64,000 nt of DNA. It comes from Sharpea porci. GTDB taxonomy: Bacteria; Bacillota_I; Bacilli_A; Erysipelotrichales; Coprobacillaceae. The notes beneath the pieces were generated by a model, which was given only the letters and a program-made list of their open reading frames with translations, did no database searches and was not told the DNA's origin. Both the position numbers and the translations under genes were made by a program. Below are positions 29,036 to 36,940 of the stretch, piece after piece (within the stretch, counting starts at the first letter, position 1; every line of letters begins with the position of its first letter). The stretch lies in contig NZ_VUNM01000002.1 in NCBI RefSeq assembly GCF_009695655.1, forward strand, positions 62,001 through 126,000, read 5' to 3'.

Positions 29036-29721
29036 AAATACTAGATTTCCTGATTCAAGAAAATATTCCCTTTACGCATTTAGGTCTTTATAAAGAAGCT
29101 TTTACGCATTCATCCTATGCAAATGAGAAAGGCGGAAAGGACTATGAACGTCTAGAATTCATGGGTGATGCTGTTTTACAGCTTTATGTATCCGAATATA
29201 TCTTCAAGAAGTTTCCTCAGTATCCTGAAGGACAGCTCACAACATTAAGAAGTAAACTTGTTCGTGAAGAGTCACTCGCTCGCTTTGCAAGAGAACTTGG
29301 ACTTGATCAGCTTATTTATTTGGGTGTTGGTGAAGAGAAGAGCGGAGGAAGAAATAGGGATGCCATTCTTTGTGATATTTATGAATCTTTTGTTGGTGCT
29401 ATCTATCTTGATTGTGGTAAGGATGAAGTGCTCAAGATTCTAGAGCGTACAATCTTTATGCATATTGAAGATGTTAAACATAATGAGGATATTACTGACT
29501 ATAAGACAAAACTTCAGGAACTTATACAGGCTGATGATCGTAAGTCTGTGACTTATGTTCTTGTGAATGAAACAGGGCCAGCCAATGCCCCAGAATTTAC
29601 CATGAATGTTGTTTTAGATGACACTGTGCTTGGTACGGGTGTTGGAACAAGTAAAAAACGTGCTGAACAGCATGCTGCTCGTGATGCATTAAAGAAAATG
29701 GCAATGCAGGAAGATCAATAG
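29032..29721 (+). CDS. rnc: ribonuclease III
   Basis: Double-strand-specific endoribonuclease that processes rRNA and other RNAs. The signature ERLEFMGDAVLQLYVSEYIF carries catalytic acidic residues, with a further Asp/Glu pair in LCDIYESFVGAIYLDCG. The C-terminal ~70 residues form the dsRNA-binding domain (DYKTKLQELIQADDRKSVTY to KKRAEQHAARDALKKM). It has 229 residues and overlaps plsX by four bases. A strong terminator follows. Confidence 0.96.
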   Translation: MKILDFLIQENIPFTHLGLYKEAFTHSSYANEKGGKDYERLEFMGDAVLQLYVSEYIFKKFPQYPEGQLTTLRSKLVREESLARFARELGLDQLIYLGVGEEKSGGRNRDAILCDIYESFVGAIYLDCGKDEVLKILERTIFMHIEDVKHNEDITDYKTKLQELIQADDRKSVTYVLVNETGPANAPEFTMNVVLDDTVLGTGVGTSKKRAEQHAARDALKKMAMQEDQ

Positions 29722-29735
29722 ATCTTCCTTTTTTA
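29708..29735 (+). terminator. terminator of recG-plsX-rnc
   Basis: Perfect stem aggaagatc / gatcttcct with an AATA loop, then T6. It overlaps the rnc stop codon. Confidence 0.9.
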
Positions 29736-29738
29736 AAA

Positions 29739-29770
29739 CAAAAATAGCCTAGTGGAAACTAGGCTATTTC
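29739..29770 (-). terminator. terminator of murB
   Basis: On the minus strand, gaaatagcctag / ctaggctatttt with a six-base loop and a short U run. It includes the murB stop. Confidence 0.8.
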
Positions 29771-30781
29771 TAATACTTCTTGTTCAATTGTAATGCCAAA
29801 GCGTTCATAGACTCTTGCTTTGATTATTTCTCTTGCGCTTGCAAGATCATGATAACTTTTTGCATCAAGATTGGTGAGGACAAGTGCATTCTTGTCATGG
29901 ACACGCATATGTCCAATCTTTTGCCCTTTAAGACCGCTCTGGTCAATTAGCCAGCCAGTTGAAATCTTGACATGGTTTTCATCCACAACAAAGCCCTTTA
30001 ATTCCGGATATTCTTTATTGAGTTCGTTAAGTTGCTCGGTGGTGATAACGGAATTCTTGAAGAAAGAGCCTGAATTAGGGATGAGGTGAGGGTCAGGTAG
30101 CTTTTGTGTGCGAATCTTAATAACAGTTTCCCTGATGGTTTGAGGTGTATAGTCGTGGATATCCTGCTCGTCGAGTGTTTTTTGAACCTGTGCATAGAAA
30201 GGAGGCTTTGGTAAGCTCTTGTTCAAGCAAACTGTTACATCACAGATGATATAACGTCCCCAGGCTTCATGCTTTAGAATTGAGTTGCGATAAGAGAAGT
30301 GTAAATCCTTCTTGCTTAATGTTACAAATTCATTTGTTGATGTATCATAGGCAGTGAGTTCGACAAATGTATCTGCAATCTCCTGACCATATGCTCCGAC
30401 ATTCTGGACGGGTGTTGCACCAATCGTACCTGGAATCATGCTCATGGCTTCCATTCCAGAAAGATTATTTTGAACAGTATAATGAATAAAATGATCAAGA
30501 ATTTCACCTGCACCAACACAAAATGTAGCTGAAGTGCTATCTTCATGAATTTTCTTGATTCCTTTAATCATGTTATGAATGATGATACCATCAAAACCTT
30601 CATCCTTTGCTAAAGTATTACTTCCTCCTCCCAAGACAAAGAATTTAATGTGGTGCTCTTTTACCCAGTTCATAACATCAACAACATCATGCTTATTAGT
30701 TATATCGACAAGATAGGCAGCCTTGCCGCCAATTTTCATTGTAAGATAATCTTTTAATTCAATATTTTTCTTAATCTCCAT
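29759..30781 (-). CDS. murB: UDP-N-acetylenolpyruvoylglucosamine reductase MurB
   Basis: FAD enzyme that completes UDP-N-acetylmuramic acid. The FAD-binding block is FFVLGGGSNTLAKDEGF. Further markers are MSMIPGTIGATPVQNVGAYG, FSYRNSILK, the catalytic Ser in NSGSFFKNS and the C-terminal HDKNALVLTN. The 340-residue length and blocks such as GWLIDQSGLKGQKIG fit the E. coli-like type I form better than the ~300-residue Bacillus type II. The ATG at 30781 begins the conserved sequence but has no good ribosome-binding site. The GTG at 30838 lies in the neighbour's terminator and is unlikely. Confidence 0.92.
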   Translation of the reverse strand: MEIKKNIELKDYLTMKIGGKAAYLVDITNKHDVVDVMNWVKEHHIKFFVLGGGSNTLAKDEGFDGIIIHNMIKGIKKIHEDSTSATFCVGAGEILDHFIHYTVQNNLSGMEAMSMIPGTIGATPVQNVGAYGQEIADTFVELTAYDTSTNEFVTLSKKDLHFSYRNSILKHEAWGRYIICDVTVCLNKSLPKPPFYAQVQKTLDEQDIHDYTPQTIRETVIKIRTQKLPDPHLIPNSGSFFKNSVITTEQLNELNKEYPELKGFVVDENHVKISTGWLIDQSGLKGQKIGHMRVHDKNALVLTNLDAKSYHDLASAREIIKARVYERFGITIEQEVLEIA

Positions 30782-30825
30782 GATATTTATAATAGATGTT
30801 TTTTTCTTATTTGCAAGAAAATTGC

Positions 30826-30863
30826 AAGAAAAAAACACCCGGTCTAGTGACCACGAGGTGTTT
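30826..30863 (-). terminator. terminator of the DUF1275 gene
   Basis: On the minus strand, aaacacc / ggtgttt with an inner GGTC/GACC stem, then a run of seven U. Confidence 0.8.
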
Positions 30864-31554
30864 CAAGAATACGGTCTTTTTCAATGAAAAGATCAGCATG
30901 GACAAAGTCAATAAAGATGAGAATTAATAGGCCTGTGGCAATTAATAATGTCTTTGTATGGAGGTATTGTCCAAAATAGGATGAAGTCAATGCTCCCAGG
31001 AAGAAGCAAAGAATCATGCCAAAGTGTCTAGCACTCTTCTTGAGATAAGCTAGTTCATAAGGCTTTCTGATCCATCTTGTTAAATAGCTGCCAGTCTGTC
31101 TTGTATGGTTAGTAATAAAAACGGTTGCCATACCAATTCCTTCGGCTTGGCGGAATGTATTGAATTGCATTGCACATATAAAGTTAATAGAAAGCTGATA
31201 AACAAGATCTGGGACGTTGGCAGGCAGGAAGGCTAAGAGAAGAATCCAAAGAATTTCAATACCAATCATATATGTATCCCATCTTAGCCGGCCAATCTTT
31301 TTCGCTAGCAAACCACAGTGTTCACTTACGATTGTGCCAAGCATATAAGCAATAAAACTCAAAATATAAACATAAATTTTTTCAAATTTGTGCATGCCGA
31401 TAGCAATCGCAAATAGGACCATGTTGGCACTAGCAGCATTGGCGAATAAGCCACCACGGACAGTCATCGTATAACCACCATAAAATCCAGCAATAAAGAT
31501 TAAGGCGGCAAAAATATAATATTTTTCGCACTCTAAATAGTTTTCTTCGTTCAT
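30844..31554 (-). CDS. YoaK/DUF1275 family membrane protein
   Basis: Polytopic membrane protein of the DUF1275 family with six predicted segments over 236 residues. The N-terminal segment FAALIFIAGFYGGYTMTVRG and the segment FANAASANMVLFAIAIGM follow the family pattern, as does the mid-protein CAMQFNTFRQAEGIGMATVF with the TNHTRQTGSYL loop. No biochemical function is established for the family; a transport role is a guess. It has a good AAGGAG ribosome site and its own terminator. Confidence 0.85.
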   Translation of the reverse strand: MNEENYLECEKYYIFAALIFIAGFYGGYTMTVRGGLFANAASANMVLFAIAIGMHKFEKIYVYILSFIAYMLGTIVSEHCGLLAKKIGRLRWDTYMIGIEILWILLLAFLPANVPDLVYQLSINFICAMQFNTFRQAEGIGMATVFITNHTRQTGSYLTRWIRKPYELAYLKKSARHFGMILCFFLGALTSSYFGQYLHTKTLLIATGLLILIFIDFVHADLFIEKDRILETPRGH

Positions 31555-31648
31555 ATGTTCTACTCCTTAAGCCATTTTATACTTTTATTTTTGATTTACA
31601 AGTGGACTTATGAAGATTATAGAACGTAAGAGCTTTCAATTAGAGTTA

Positions 31649-31675
31649 ATGACAGATGTCATGACAATGTAGTCA
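31649..31675. promoter_or_regulatory. cluster of TGACA palindromes upstream of pncB
   Basis: ATGACA-GA-TGTCAT (31649-31662) is a perfect palindrome. It overlaps TGTCATGACA (31657-31666), and ATGAC-aatgta-GTCAT follows. Four half-sites in 27 bases look like an operator for a dimeric repressor, located ~85 bases before the pncB start. The regulator is unknown. Confidence 0.5.
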
Positions 31676-31746
31676 TAATTTTCACATATTGCTTTATTTT
31701 TGAGAAATAAAAGCGTATGATGAACTCATGTTATGAGGTGAAACAA

Positions 31747-33207
31747 ATGAAAACAACGGTTAATAGTGAAAGAAATATAACATTGGTTATGGACTTTTAC
31801 GAACTTACAATGGCTTATAGTTACTATAAGAAAAACAAGCAGAATGAGTATGCATATTTTGATATGTTTTATCGTAATAACCCGGATAAAGGCGGGTTTG
31901 TTGTAGCGGCAGGATTACAACAGCTTATTGAAGCAATCAAGTTTATGCATTTTAGTGAAGGGGATATTGAATACTTACGTTCTTTGAATCACTTTGATGA
32001 AGAATTCCTTGATTATTTACGTCATTTTAAATTTCAAGGTTCAATCTGGGCTATTCCTGAAGGAACACCAGTATTTCCTTATGAACCAATTGTGACAGTG
32101 CGAGCTAAACTTATTGAAGCACAGTTGATTGAGACATTCTTATTGATTACGATGAATCATCAATCCTTAATTGCGACAAAAGCTCATCGTATTGTTCAAG
32201 AAGCCAAAGGCAGACCAGTTATGGAATTTGGCAGTCGTCGTGCTCAGGGGTATGATGGTGCTAACTACGGGGCGAGAGCTGCCTATATTGGTGGTGTATC
32301 AGGAACAGCGGATGTTGCTGCTGGCAAGATGTTTGGCATTCCTGTATTAGGTACTATGGCACATTCTTTTGTCCAGTCATTCGATAGTGAATATGAGGCT
32401 TTCAAGGCTTATGCTGAAGTTTATCCTGATTCTTGTGTTCTTTTGGTTGATACTTATGATGTATTAAAGAGTGGTATTCCCAATGCCATTAATGTTGCTG
32501 AAGAAGTTTTAGCTCCAATGGGAAAACGTCTTTCTGGTATTCGTATTGACTCTGGTGATATTGCCTATCTGACAAAGAAAGCAAGAGCAATGCTTGATGT
32601 TGCTGGTTTAACGGATTGTAAGATATCTATTTCCAATTCGCTTGATGAATATCTTATTCGTTCAGTGCTTGAACAAGGCGCGCGCATTGATAGCTTTGGG
32701 GTAGGGGAAAACATGATTACTTCTAAGAGTGCACCGGTATTTGGTGGTGTTTACAAGATGTGTGCTATGGAAGTTGCTGGTCATATTATTCCAAAGATCA
32801 AGATTTCTGAAAATACGGAAAAGATCACGAACCCAGGCTATAAAAAGGTTTACCGTCTTATTGAAAAAGAAACAAACAAAGCATTTGCAGATATTATTAT
32901 GTTTGCGGATGAAAAAATTGATGTGAATAAAGATCTTACAATCTATTCTTTACTGGACCGTTGGAAGAATAAAACATTAAAGGCTGGCAGCTATGAATAC
33001 TTTGAATTACAGAAACCAGTCTTCCATAATGGGGAAGTTGTTTATCCTGAATATACTTTAGATGAAATCAGAGCCTATCGTAAAGCACAGGAAGATTTAT
33101 TGTGGGATGAAATCTTCCGTTTAGAATATCCTCATCAGTATTATGTCGATTTATCAGAAAAACTTATTAATTTCAAATTGGCAATGTTGGAAGAAAAACG
33201 TCATTAG
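31747..33207 (+). CDS. pncB: nicotinate phosphoribosyltransferase
   Basis: Converts nicotinate and PRPP to NAMN in NAD salvage. N-terminal block LVMDFYELTMAYSYYK, then GGFVVAAGLQQLIEAIKF. The phosphoribosyl region has VMEFGSRRAQGYDGANYGA and GTMAHSFVQSF, with SGIRIDSGDIAYLTKKAR, IDSFGVGENMI and the C-terminal NKTLKAGSYEYF. The start is ATG 31747 behind GAGGTGA. The 486-residue size is that of the Firmicute form. The nicotinamidase at 44505 would supply its substrate. Confidence 0.95.
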   Translation: MKTTVNSERNITLVMDFYELTMAYSYYKKNKQNEYAYFDMFYRNNPDKGGFVVAAGLQQLIEAIKFMHFSEGDIEYLRSLNHFDEEFLDYLRHFKFQGSIWAIPEGTPVFPYEPIVTVRAKLIEAQLIETFLLITMNHQSLIATKAHRIVQEAKGRPVMEFGSRRAQGYDGANYGARAAYIGGVSGTADVAAGKMFGIPVLGTMAHSFVQSFDSEYEAFKAYAEVYPDSCVLLVDTYDVLKSGIPNAINVAEEVLAPMGKRLSGIRIDSGDIAYLTKKARAMLDVAGLTDCKISISNSLDEYLIRSVLEQGARIDSFGVGENMITSKSAPVFGGVYKMCAMEVAGHIIPKIKISENTEKITNPGYKKVYRLIEKETNKAFADIIMFADEKIDVNKDLTIYSLLDRWKNKTLKAGSYEYFELQKPVFHNGEVVYPEYTLDEIRAYRKAQEDLLWDEIFRLEYPHQYYVDLSEKLINFKLAMLEEKRH

Positions 33208-33210
33208 ACG

Positions 33211-33240
33211 AAGGTGCATGAATCATCATGCATCTTTTTT
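33211..33240 (+). terminator. terminator of pncB
   Basis: Perfect stem aggtgcatg / catgcatct with a six-base loop and T6. Confidence 0.85.
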
Positions 33241-33279
33241 GCTTGTATGTTATAATGCCACAAAAAGGGGGGTGCGTTT

Positions 33280-34104
33280 ATGAAAATAACGGTAGTAGGG
33301 TTAGGCGTTATTGGTGGTAGTTTTGTCAAAGCGTTAAAGGGAAAAGGATATGAGGTTTATGGTGTAGATAAAGATGTTGATACACTTAATAGAGCAAAAG
33401 AAGATGGTTGTATTATTGAAGGATTTGTTGATGGTGAGGAGATTATACCTGAGACAGATCTTACGATTATTTGCCTATATCCATCACTTGTCCTAGATTT
33501 TATAAAGAATGCTCATTTTAAATCAGGAAGTGTTGTCAGTGATGCTGTTGGTATTAAGAGCTATTTTATTGAACAGGCGTTAGAGATGATTCCTGATGAT
33601 GTTGAATATATTTCTGTACATCCAATGGCAGGCAGAGAAAAGAAAGGGTATGCTTATGCATCGGCTGATGTATTTAAGAATGCGAATTTTATTATCATTC
33701 AGCATGAAACCAATGATGAACAGAAAATCAAGAAGATGCAGCTGTTAGCAGGAAAACTTGGCTTTAGAAGCGTCAAGATTATGTCGCCTTATGAACATGA
33801 TGAAATTATTTCATATACTTCACAATTGCCCCATGTCATGGCTGTAGCCCTTATGAACAGTGATACACAAAAATATGATACAGGAAAGTATATCGGTGAC
33901 TCTTTTAGAGATTTAACACGTATAGCAAATATTAACGAAGATTTATGGACAGAGCTTTTCCTTAATAATAAGCGTTATCTCTTGTCATCAATTAGACACT
34001 TTGAAAAGCAGCTTGATATTATGAAAAAAGCTATCTATGACGATGATGATGAAACTTTGAAAGAATGCTTTAGAGAATCGACAAGACGTAGAGAACATCT
34101 CTAA
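33280..34104 (+). CDS. tyrA: prephenate dehydrogenase family protein
   Basis: NAD(P)-dependent enzyme of tyrosine synthesis. The Rossmann motif is VVGLGVIGGSF (5-15). SDAVGIKSYF and the catalytic-region block VHPMAGREKKGYAYAS are typical, and the helical dimer domain includes PHVMAVALM and FRDLTRIANINEDLWTELFL. It has 274 residues, without an added ACT or chorismate mutase domain. It is not grouped with other aromatic genes. An arogenate dehydrogenase is also possible, as substrate choice cannot be read here. Confidence 0.9.
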   Translation: MKITVVGLGVIGGSFVKALKGKGYEVYGVDKDVDTLNRAKEDGCIIEGFVDGEEIIPETDLTIICLYPSLVLDFIKNAHFKSGSVVSDAVGIKSYFIEQALEMIPDDVEYISVHPMAGREKKGYAYASADVFKNANFIIIQHETNDEQKIKKMQLLAGKLGFRSVKIMSPYEHDEIISYTSQLPHVMAVALMNSDTQKYDTGKYIGDSFRDLTRIANINEDLWTELFLNNKRYLLSSIRHFEKQLDIMKKAIYDDDDETLKECFRESTRRREHL

Positions 34105-34133
34105 AAAAACTTTAAGTTTTTATAAAATAGCTA

Positions 34134-34162
34134 TTGCATAAATAGAAATAATAGTGTATATT
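34134..34162 (+). promoter_or_regulatory. promoter of the first tRNA array
   Basis: TTGCAT (34134-34139), 17-base spacer, TATATT (34157-34162), 21 bases before the tRNA-Cys gene. Confidence 0.65.
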
Positions 34163-34183
34163 AAGTGAGCACCGCAAAGAGAT

Positions 34184-34258
34184 GGTTCCATAGCCAAGTT
34201 GGTAAGGCAGAAGACTGCAACTCTTCGATCGTCGGTTCAAGTCCGGCTGGAACCTCCA
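34184..34258 (+). tRNA. tRNA-Cys(GCA)
   Basis: Acceptor stem GGTTCCA/TGGAACC, anticodon loop CTGCAAC (GCA), encoded CCA. First gene of array 1 and not repeated in array 2. Confidence 0.95.
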
Positions 34259-34260
34259 TT

Positions 34261-34349
34261 GCCCTGGTGGCGAAATTGGTAGACGCACGGGACTTAAAAT
34301 CCCGCGGACTTCAAACTCCGTGCCGGTTCGACTCCGGCCCAGGGCACCA
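34261..34349 (+). tRNA. tRNA-Leu(TAA)
   Basis: Long-variable-arm tRNA with loop CTTAAAA (TAA), acceptor GCCCTGG/CCAGGGC, encoded CCA. Present only in array 1. Confidence 0.95.
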
Positions 34350-34369
34350 TTCTTACGGTGCTTATTTGT

Positions 34370-34446
34370 CGGGAAGTAGCACAGCTTGGTAGTGCACCTG
34401 GTTTGGGACCAGGGGGTCGCAGGTTCAAATCCTGTCTTCCCGACCA
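34370..34446 (+). tRNA. tRNA-Pro(TGG), copy 1
   Basis: Loop TTTGGGA (TGG), acceptor CGGGAAG/CTTCCCG, encoded CCA. Identical copy at 37892. Confidence 0.95.
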
Positions 34447-34452
34447 TGTGAT

Positions 34453-34528
34453 GGGGCTTTAGCTCAGCTGGGAGAGCGCCTGCTTTGCACGCAGGAGGTC
34501 AGCGGTTCGATCCCGCTAAGCTCCACCA
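34453..34528 (+). tRNA. tRNA-Ala(TGC), copy 1
   Basis: Loop TTTGCAC (TGC), acceptor GGGGCTT/AAGCTCC, encoded CCA. Identical copy at 37975. Confidence 0.95.
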
Positions 34529-34548
34529 TTTCATTTGTCATCGAATAT

Positions 34549-34625
34549 GGCGGGATAGCTCAGTTGGCTAGAGCATTCGGTTCATACCCGGAGTGTCGAG
34601 GGTTCGAATCCCCCTCCCGCTACCA
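34549..34625 (+). tRNA. tRNA-Met(CAT), elongator, copy 1
   Basis: Loop TTCATAC (CAT), acceptor GGCGGGA/TCCCGCT, encoded CCA. The body resembles Bacillus elongator tRNA-Met. Identical copy at 38071. Confidence 0.85.
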
Positions 34626-34637
34626 TTTGATTCCGTA

Positions 34638-34714
34638 GGACCCTTAGCTCAGTTGGTTAGAGTCGGCGGCTCATAACCGCTTGGTCGTAGGTTCGAGTCC
34701 TACAGGGTCCACCA
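34638..34714 (+). tRNA. CAT-anticodon tRNA, probable tRNA-Ile2 (lysidine type)
   Basis: Loop CTCATAA (CAT), acceptor GGACCCT/AGGGTCC, encoded CCA. Its body closely resembles Bacillus tRNA-Ile2, in which TilS converts C34 to lysidine to read AUA. The identity is by resemblance only. Absent from array 2. Confidence 0.75.
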
Positions 34715-34725
34715 TAATTTTATAT

Positions 34726-34802
<77 letters not shown>

Positions 34803-34805
34803 TTT

Positions 34806-34883
34806 GGTCTGGTAGTTCAGCTGGTTTAGAATGCCGCCCTGTCACGGCGGAGGTCGCGGGTTCGAGCCCCGTCCAGACCGCCA
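34806..34883 (+). tRNA. tRNA-Asp(GTC), copy 1
   Basis: Loop CTGTCAC (GTC), acceptor GGTCTGG/CCAGACC, encoded CCA. Identical copy at 38244. Confidence 0.95.
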
Positions 34884-34888
34884 GTTAT

Positions 34889-34964
34889 GGTCTCTTAGCT
34901 CAGTCGGTAGAGCAGGGGATTGAAAATCCCCGTGTCGCTGGTTCGATTCCGGCAGAGACCACCA
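34889..34964 (+). tRNA. tRNA-Phe(GAA), copy 1
   Basis: Loop TTGAAAA (GAA), acceptor GGTCTCT/AGAGACC, encoded CCA. Identical copy at 38327. Confidence 0.95.
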
Positions 34965-34988
34965 TTCAATGAAAGTCAAATAGATCAT

Positions 34989-35081
34989 GCGGCTCTACCC
35001 AAGTCTGGCTGAAGGGACCGGTCTTGAAAACCGGAAGGCATCGCAAGGTGTGCGGGGGTTCGAATCCCTCGAGCCGCGCCA
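34989..35081 (+). tRNA. tRNA-Ser(TGA), copy 1
   Basis: Long-variable-arm tRNA with loop CTTGAAA (TGA), acceptor GCGGCTC/GAGCCGC, encoded CCA. Identical copy at 38427. Confidence 0.95.
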
Positions 35082-35094
35082 TCTAGAAGACAGG

Positions 35095-35123
35095 ACATCA
35101 CTCTTAGGAGTGATGTTTTTTTA
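35095..35123 (+). terminator. terminator of tRNA array 1
   Basis: Perfect stem acatcactc / gagtgatgt, TTAG loop, T7. Repeated exactly after array 2. Confidence 0.92.
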
Positions 35124-35196
35124 TACTTTGATGTATTTGTTGACCACGCTTGCTTACTTGTGTGATAATGATTTATAAGTATAGGAGGAAATGATT

Positions 35197-36822
35197 ATGA
35201 GGAAAATGTTAGCGCTCTTTGTAACAATGGGGCTGCTATTGTCAGGATGTGGCGGTAAGACGGATACGCAGAAAGTCTATAACTTTGGCTTGGAGACCGA
35301 TATTGTCACGATGGATTCGGCTTTTGCGACGGATCCCGCAAGTATGAGTGCGCTCCATGCGACGACAGAAGGGTTAATGGGCGTTGATGCGAAAGGAAAG
35401 ACAGTACCCATGCTTGCAAAGAGCTATAGCTTGAATGATGATCATACGGTTTATACATTCAAGCTTAGAGATAATTTAAAATGGACGGATCTTAATGGTA
35501 AAACGTATCCATTAAAGGCCCAAGATTTTGTTTATTCATGGCAACGTGCTTTAAAGAATGCAAGCGAATATGCTTATATGTTTACAAGTGATGGTGCATC
35601 TATTAAAAATGCAGATGCAATTGCTAAGCTAGGTGTTAATGCTTCTAAGGAGCAGTTAGATACATTAGGTATTAAAGCACCTGATGACAAAACAGTTGTT
35701 GTCACACTTGAAAGACCAATTGCTTACTTCTTGGATATTATGACATTCTCTTGCTTCTATCCACAAAATCAAGAATATGTGGAGAAGATGGGTAAGCAAT
35801 ATGCTACTGATGTTAATCATATGTTGAGCTGTGGTGCTTTTATTGCAACAAAGTGGACAAAGAATAACAAGATGGAATTCAAGAAAAATCCAAATTCTTT
35901 CTTAGCAAAAGAAGTGCAGCTGGATAAATTAAATCTTTTCTTAAAACAAAATCCATCAACGGCAGCACTTAATTTTACAAATGGTACACTCGACTATGCA
36001 GCTATCAATTCATCGTTAGTTGATAAATATAAGAAAGATAAATCCTATAAACAATTCCAAATGGGTTATGTCTTCTATATCAATATCAATCATCGAAGAA
36101 GTACGCTGGCAAACAAGAATGTTCGTGCAGCTATTTCTTATGCAATCAATCGTGATGATTTCACGAAGAATGTTTTAAAAGATGGATCAAGTAAAGTAGG
36201 TGGCATGGTCGGAAAGACGTTAGCTTATAATCCAAAGACAGGTAAGGATTTCCGTGATGATAGTGGTGATTATACACACTATGATCTTGCCAAGGCACAG
36301 CAGTATCTTGATGAGGGACTTAAAGAACTGAATAAGTCTTCGATTGATATAGAAATTCTTTATGGCTCTGATGAATCGCCAGAAGACACAGTAGCAGAAT
36401 ATTTACAAGGCGCTTTAAGTAAGCTTAAAGGACTAAAGGTTACGAATCGTGCAACAACAAGACAGGGGCGTATTGCCGCACAGGATGCTGGTGAATACGA
36501 TATTGCATTGCAGCACTGGGGTCCGGACTATGCTGATCCAACTACGTATCTCAATCTTGGCTTGTCAGACAACTCTAATAACCGTGGTAAATGGAATAAT
36601 GCTGCTTTTGACCAGGTTATGCACCAAGCGCAATTAGAGACGGACGCTAGCAAACGCTGGAATGAGCTCCTAGAAGCGGAAAAGATCATGATGGAAGATT
36701 ATGCATTTATTCCTTTATTCCAACGTGGAGCAGCAACTTTGCAACGTACAAATAAACCTGGAATGATCTATAAGATGGCGGTTGGTTCACCATATACATA
36801 CACATATATTAAAGTTCAATAG
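35197..36822 (+). CDS. peptide ABC transporter substrate-binding lipoprotein (OppA-like)
   Basis: Extracytoplasmic solute-binding protein of family 5. The lipoprotein signal has the lipobox LLLSGC with the lipidated Cys near residue 18. DIVTMDSAFATDPASMSALH, EGLMGVDAKGK and VYTFKLRDNLKWTD are typical of OppA, and the C-terminal lobe includes QHWGPDYADPTTYLNL. It has 541 residues. ATG 35197 gives correct spacing to GGAGG, whereas the in-frame ATG at 35191 is too close. No permease or ATPase genes are adjacent, so it must work with a transporter encoded elsewhere. It lies between the two tRNA arrays with its own terminator. Confidence 0.92.
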   Translation: MRKMLALFVTMGLLLSGCGGKTDTQKVYNFGLETDIVTMDSAFATDPASMSALHATTEGLMGVDAKGKTVPMLAKSYSLNDDHTVYTFKLRDNLKWTDLNGKTYPLKAQDFVYSWQRALKNASEYAYMFTSDGASIKNADAIAKLGVNASKEQLDTLGIKAPDDKTVVVTLERPIAYFLDIMTFSCFYPQNQEYVEKMGKQYATDVNHMLSCGAFIATKWTKNNKMEFKKNPNSFLAKEVQLDKLNLFLKQNPSTAALNFTNGTLDYAAINSSLVDKYKKDKSYKQFQMGYVFYININHRRSTLANKNVRAAISYAINRDDFTKNVLKDGSSKVGGMVGKTLAYNPKTGKDFRDDSGDYTHYDLAKAQQYLDEGLKELNKSSIDIEILYGSDESPEDTVAEYLQGALSKLKGLKVTNRATTRQGRIAAQDAGEYDIALQHWGPDYADPTTYLNLGLSDNSNNRGKWNNAAFDQVMHQAQLETDASKRWNELLEAEKIMMEDYAFIPLFQRGAATLQRTNKPGMIYKMAVGSPYTYTYIKVQ

Positions 36823-36828
36823 ATAAAT

Positions 36829-36861
36829 GAGCTGTAGCTTTTATGCAACAGCTCTTTTTTT
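36829..36861 (+). terminator. terminator of the OppA-like gene
   Basis: Stem gagctgtagc / gcaacagctc with one mismatch, six-base loop, T7. Confidence 0.85.
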
Positions 36862-36940
36862 ATATTTCTTTTAGCATTACATTGATATCTCTTTTCATAT
36901 TATGAAAAATCATGTACAATACTGCGCAGTGAGGGAATTT

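Noticed and set aside
34165-34447. Open frames on both strands over the first tRNA genes
   Set aside because: They read straight through well-formed tRNA genes (Cys, Leu, Pro); the sequence is explained by RNA genes.
34987-35178. Small frame repeated at 38425-38625
   Set aside because: Both copies are translations of tRNA-Ser and its terminator; the repeat is due to the duplicated tRNA array.
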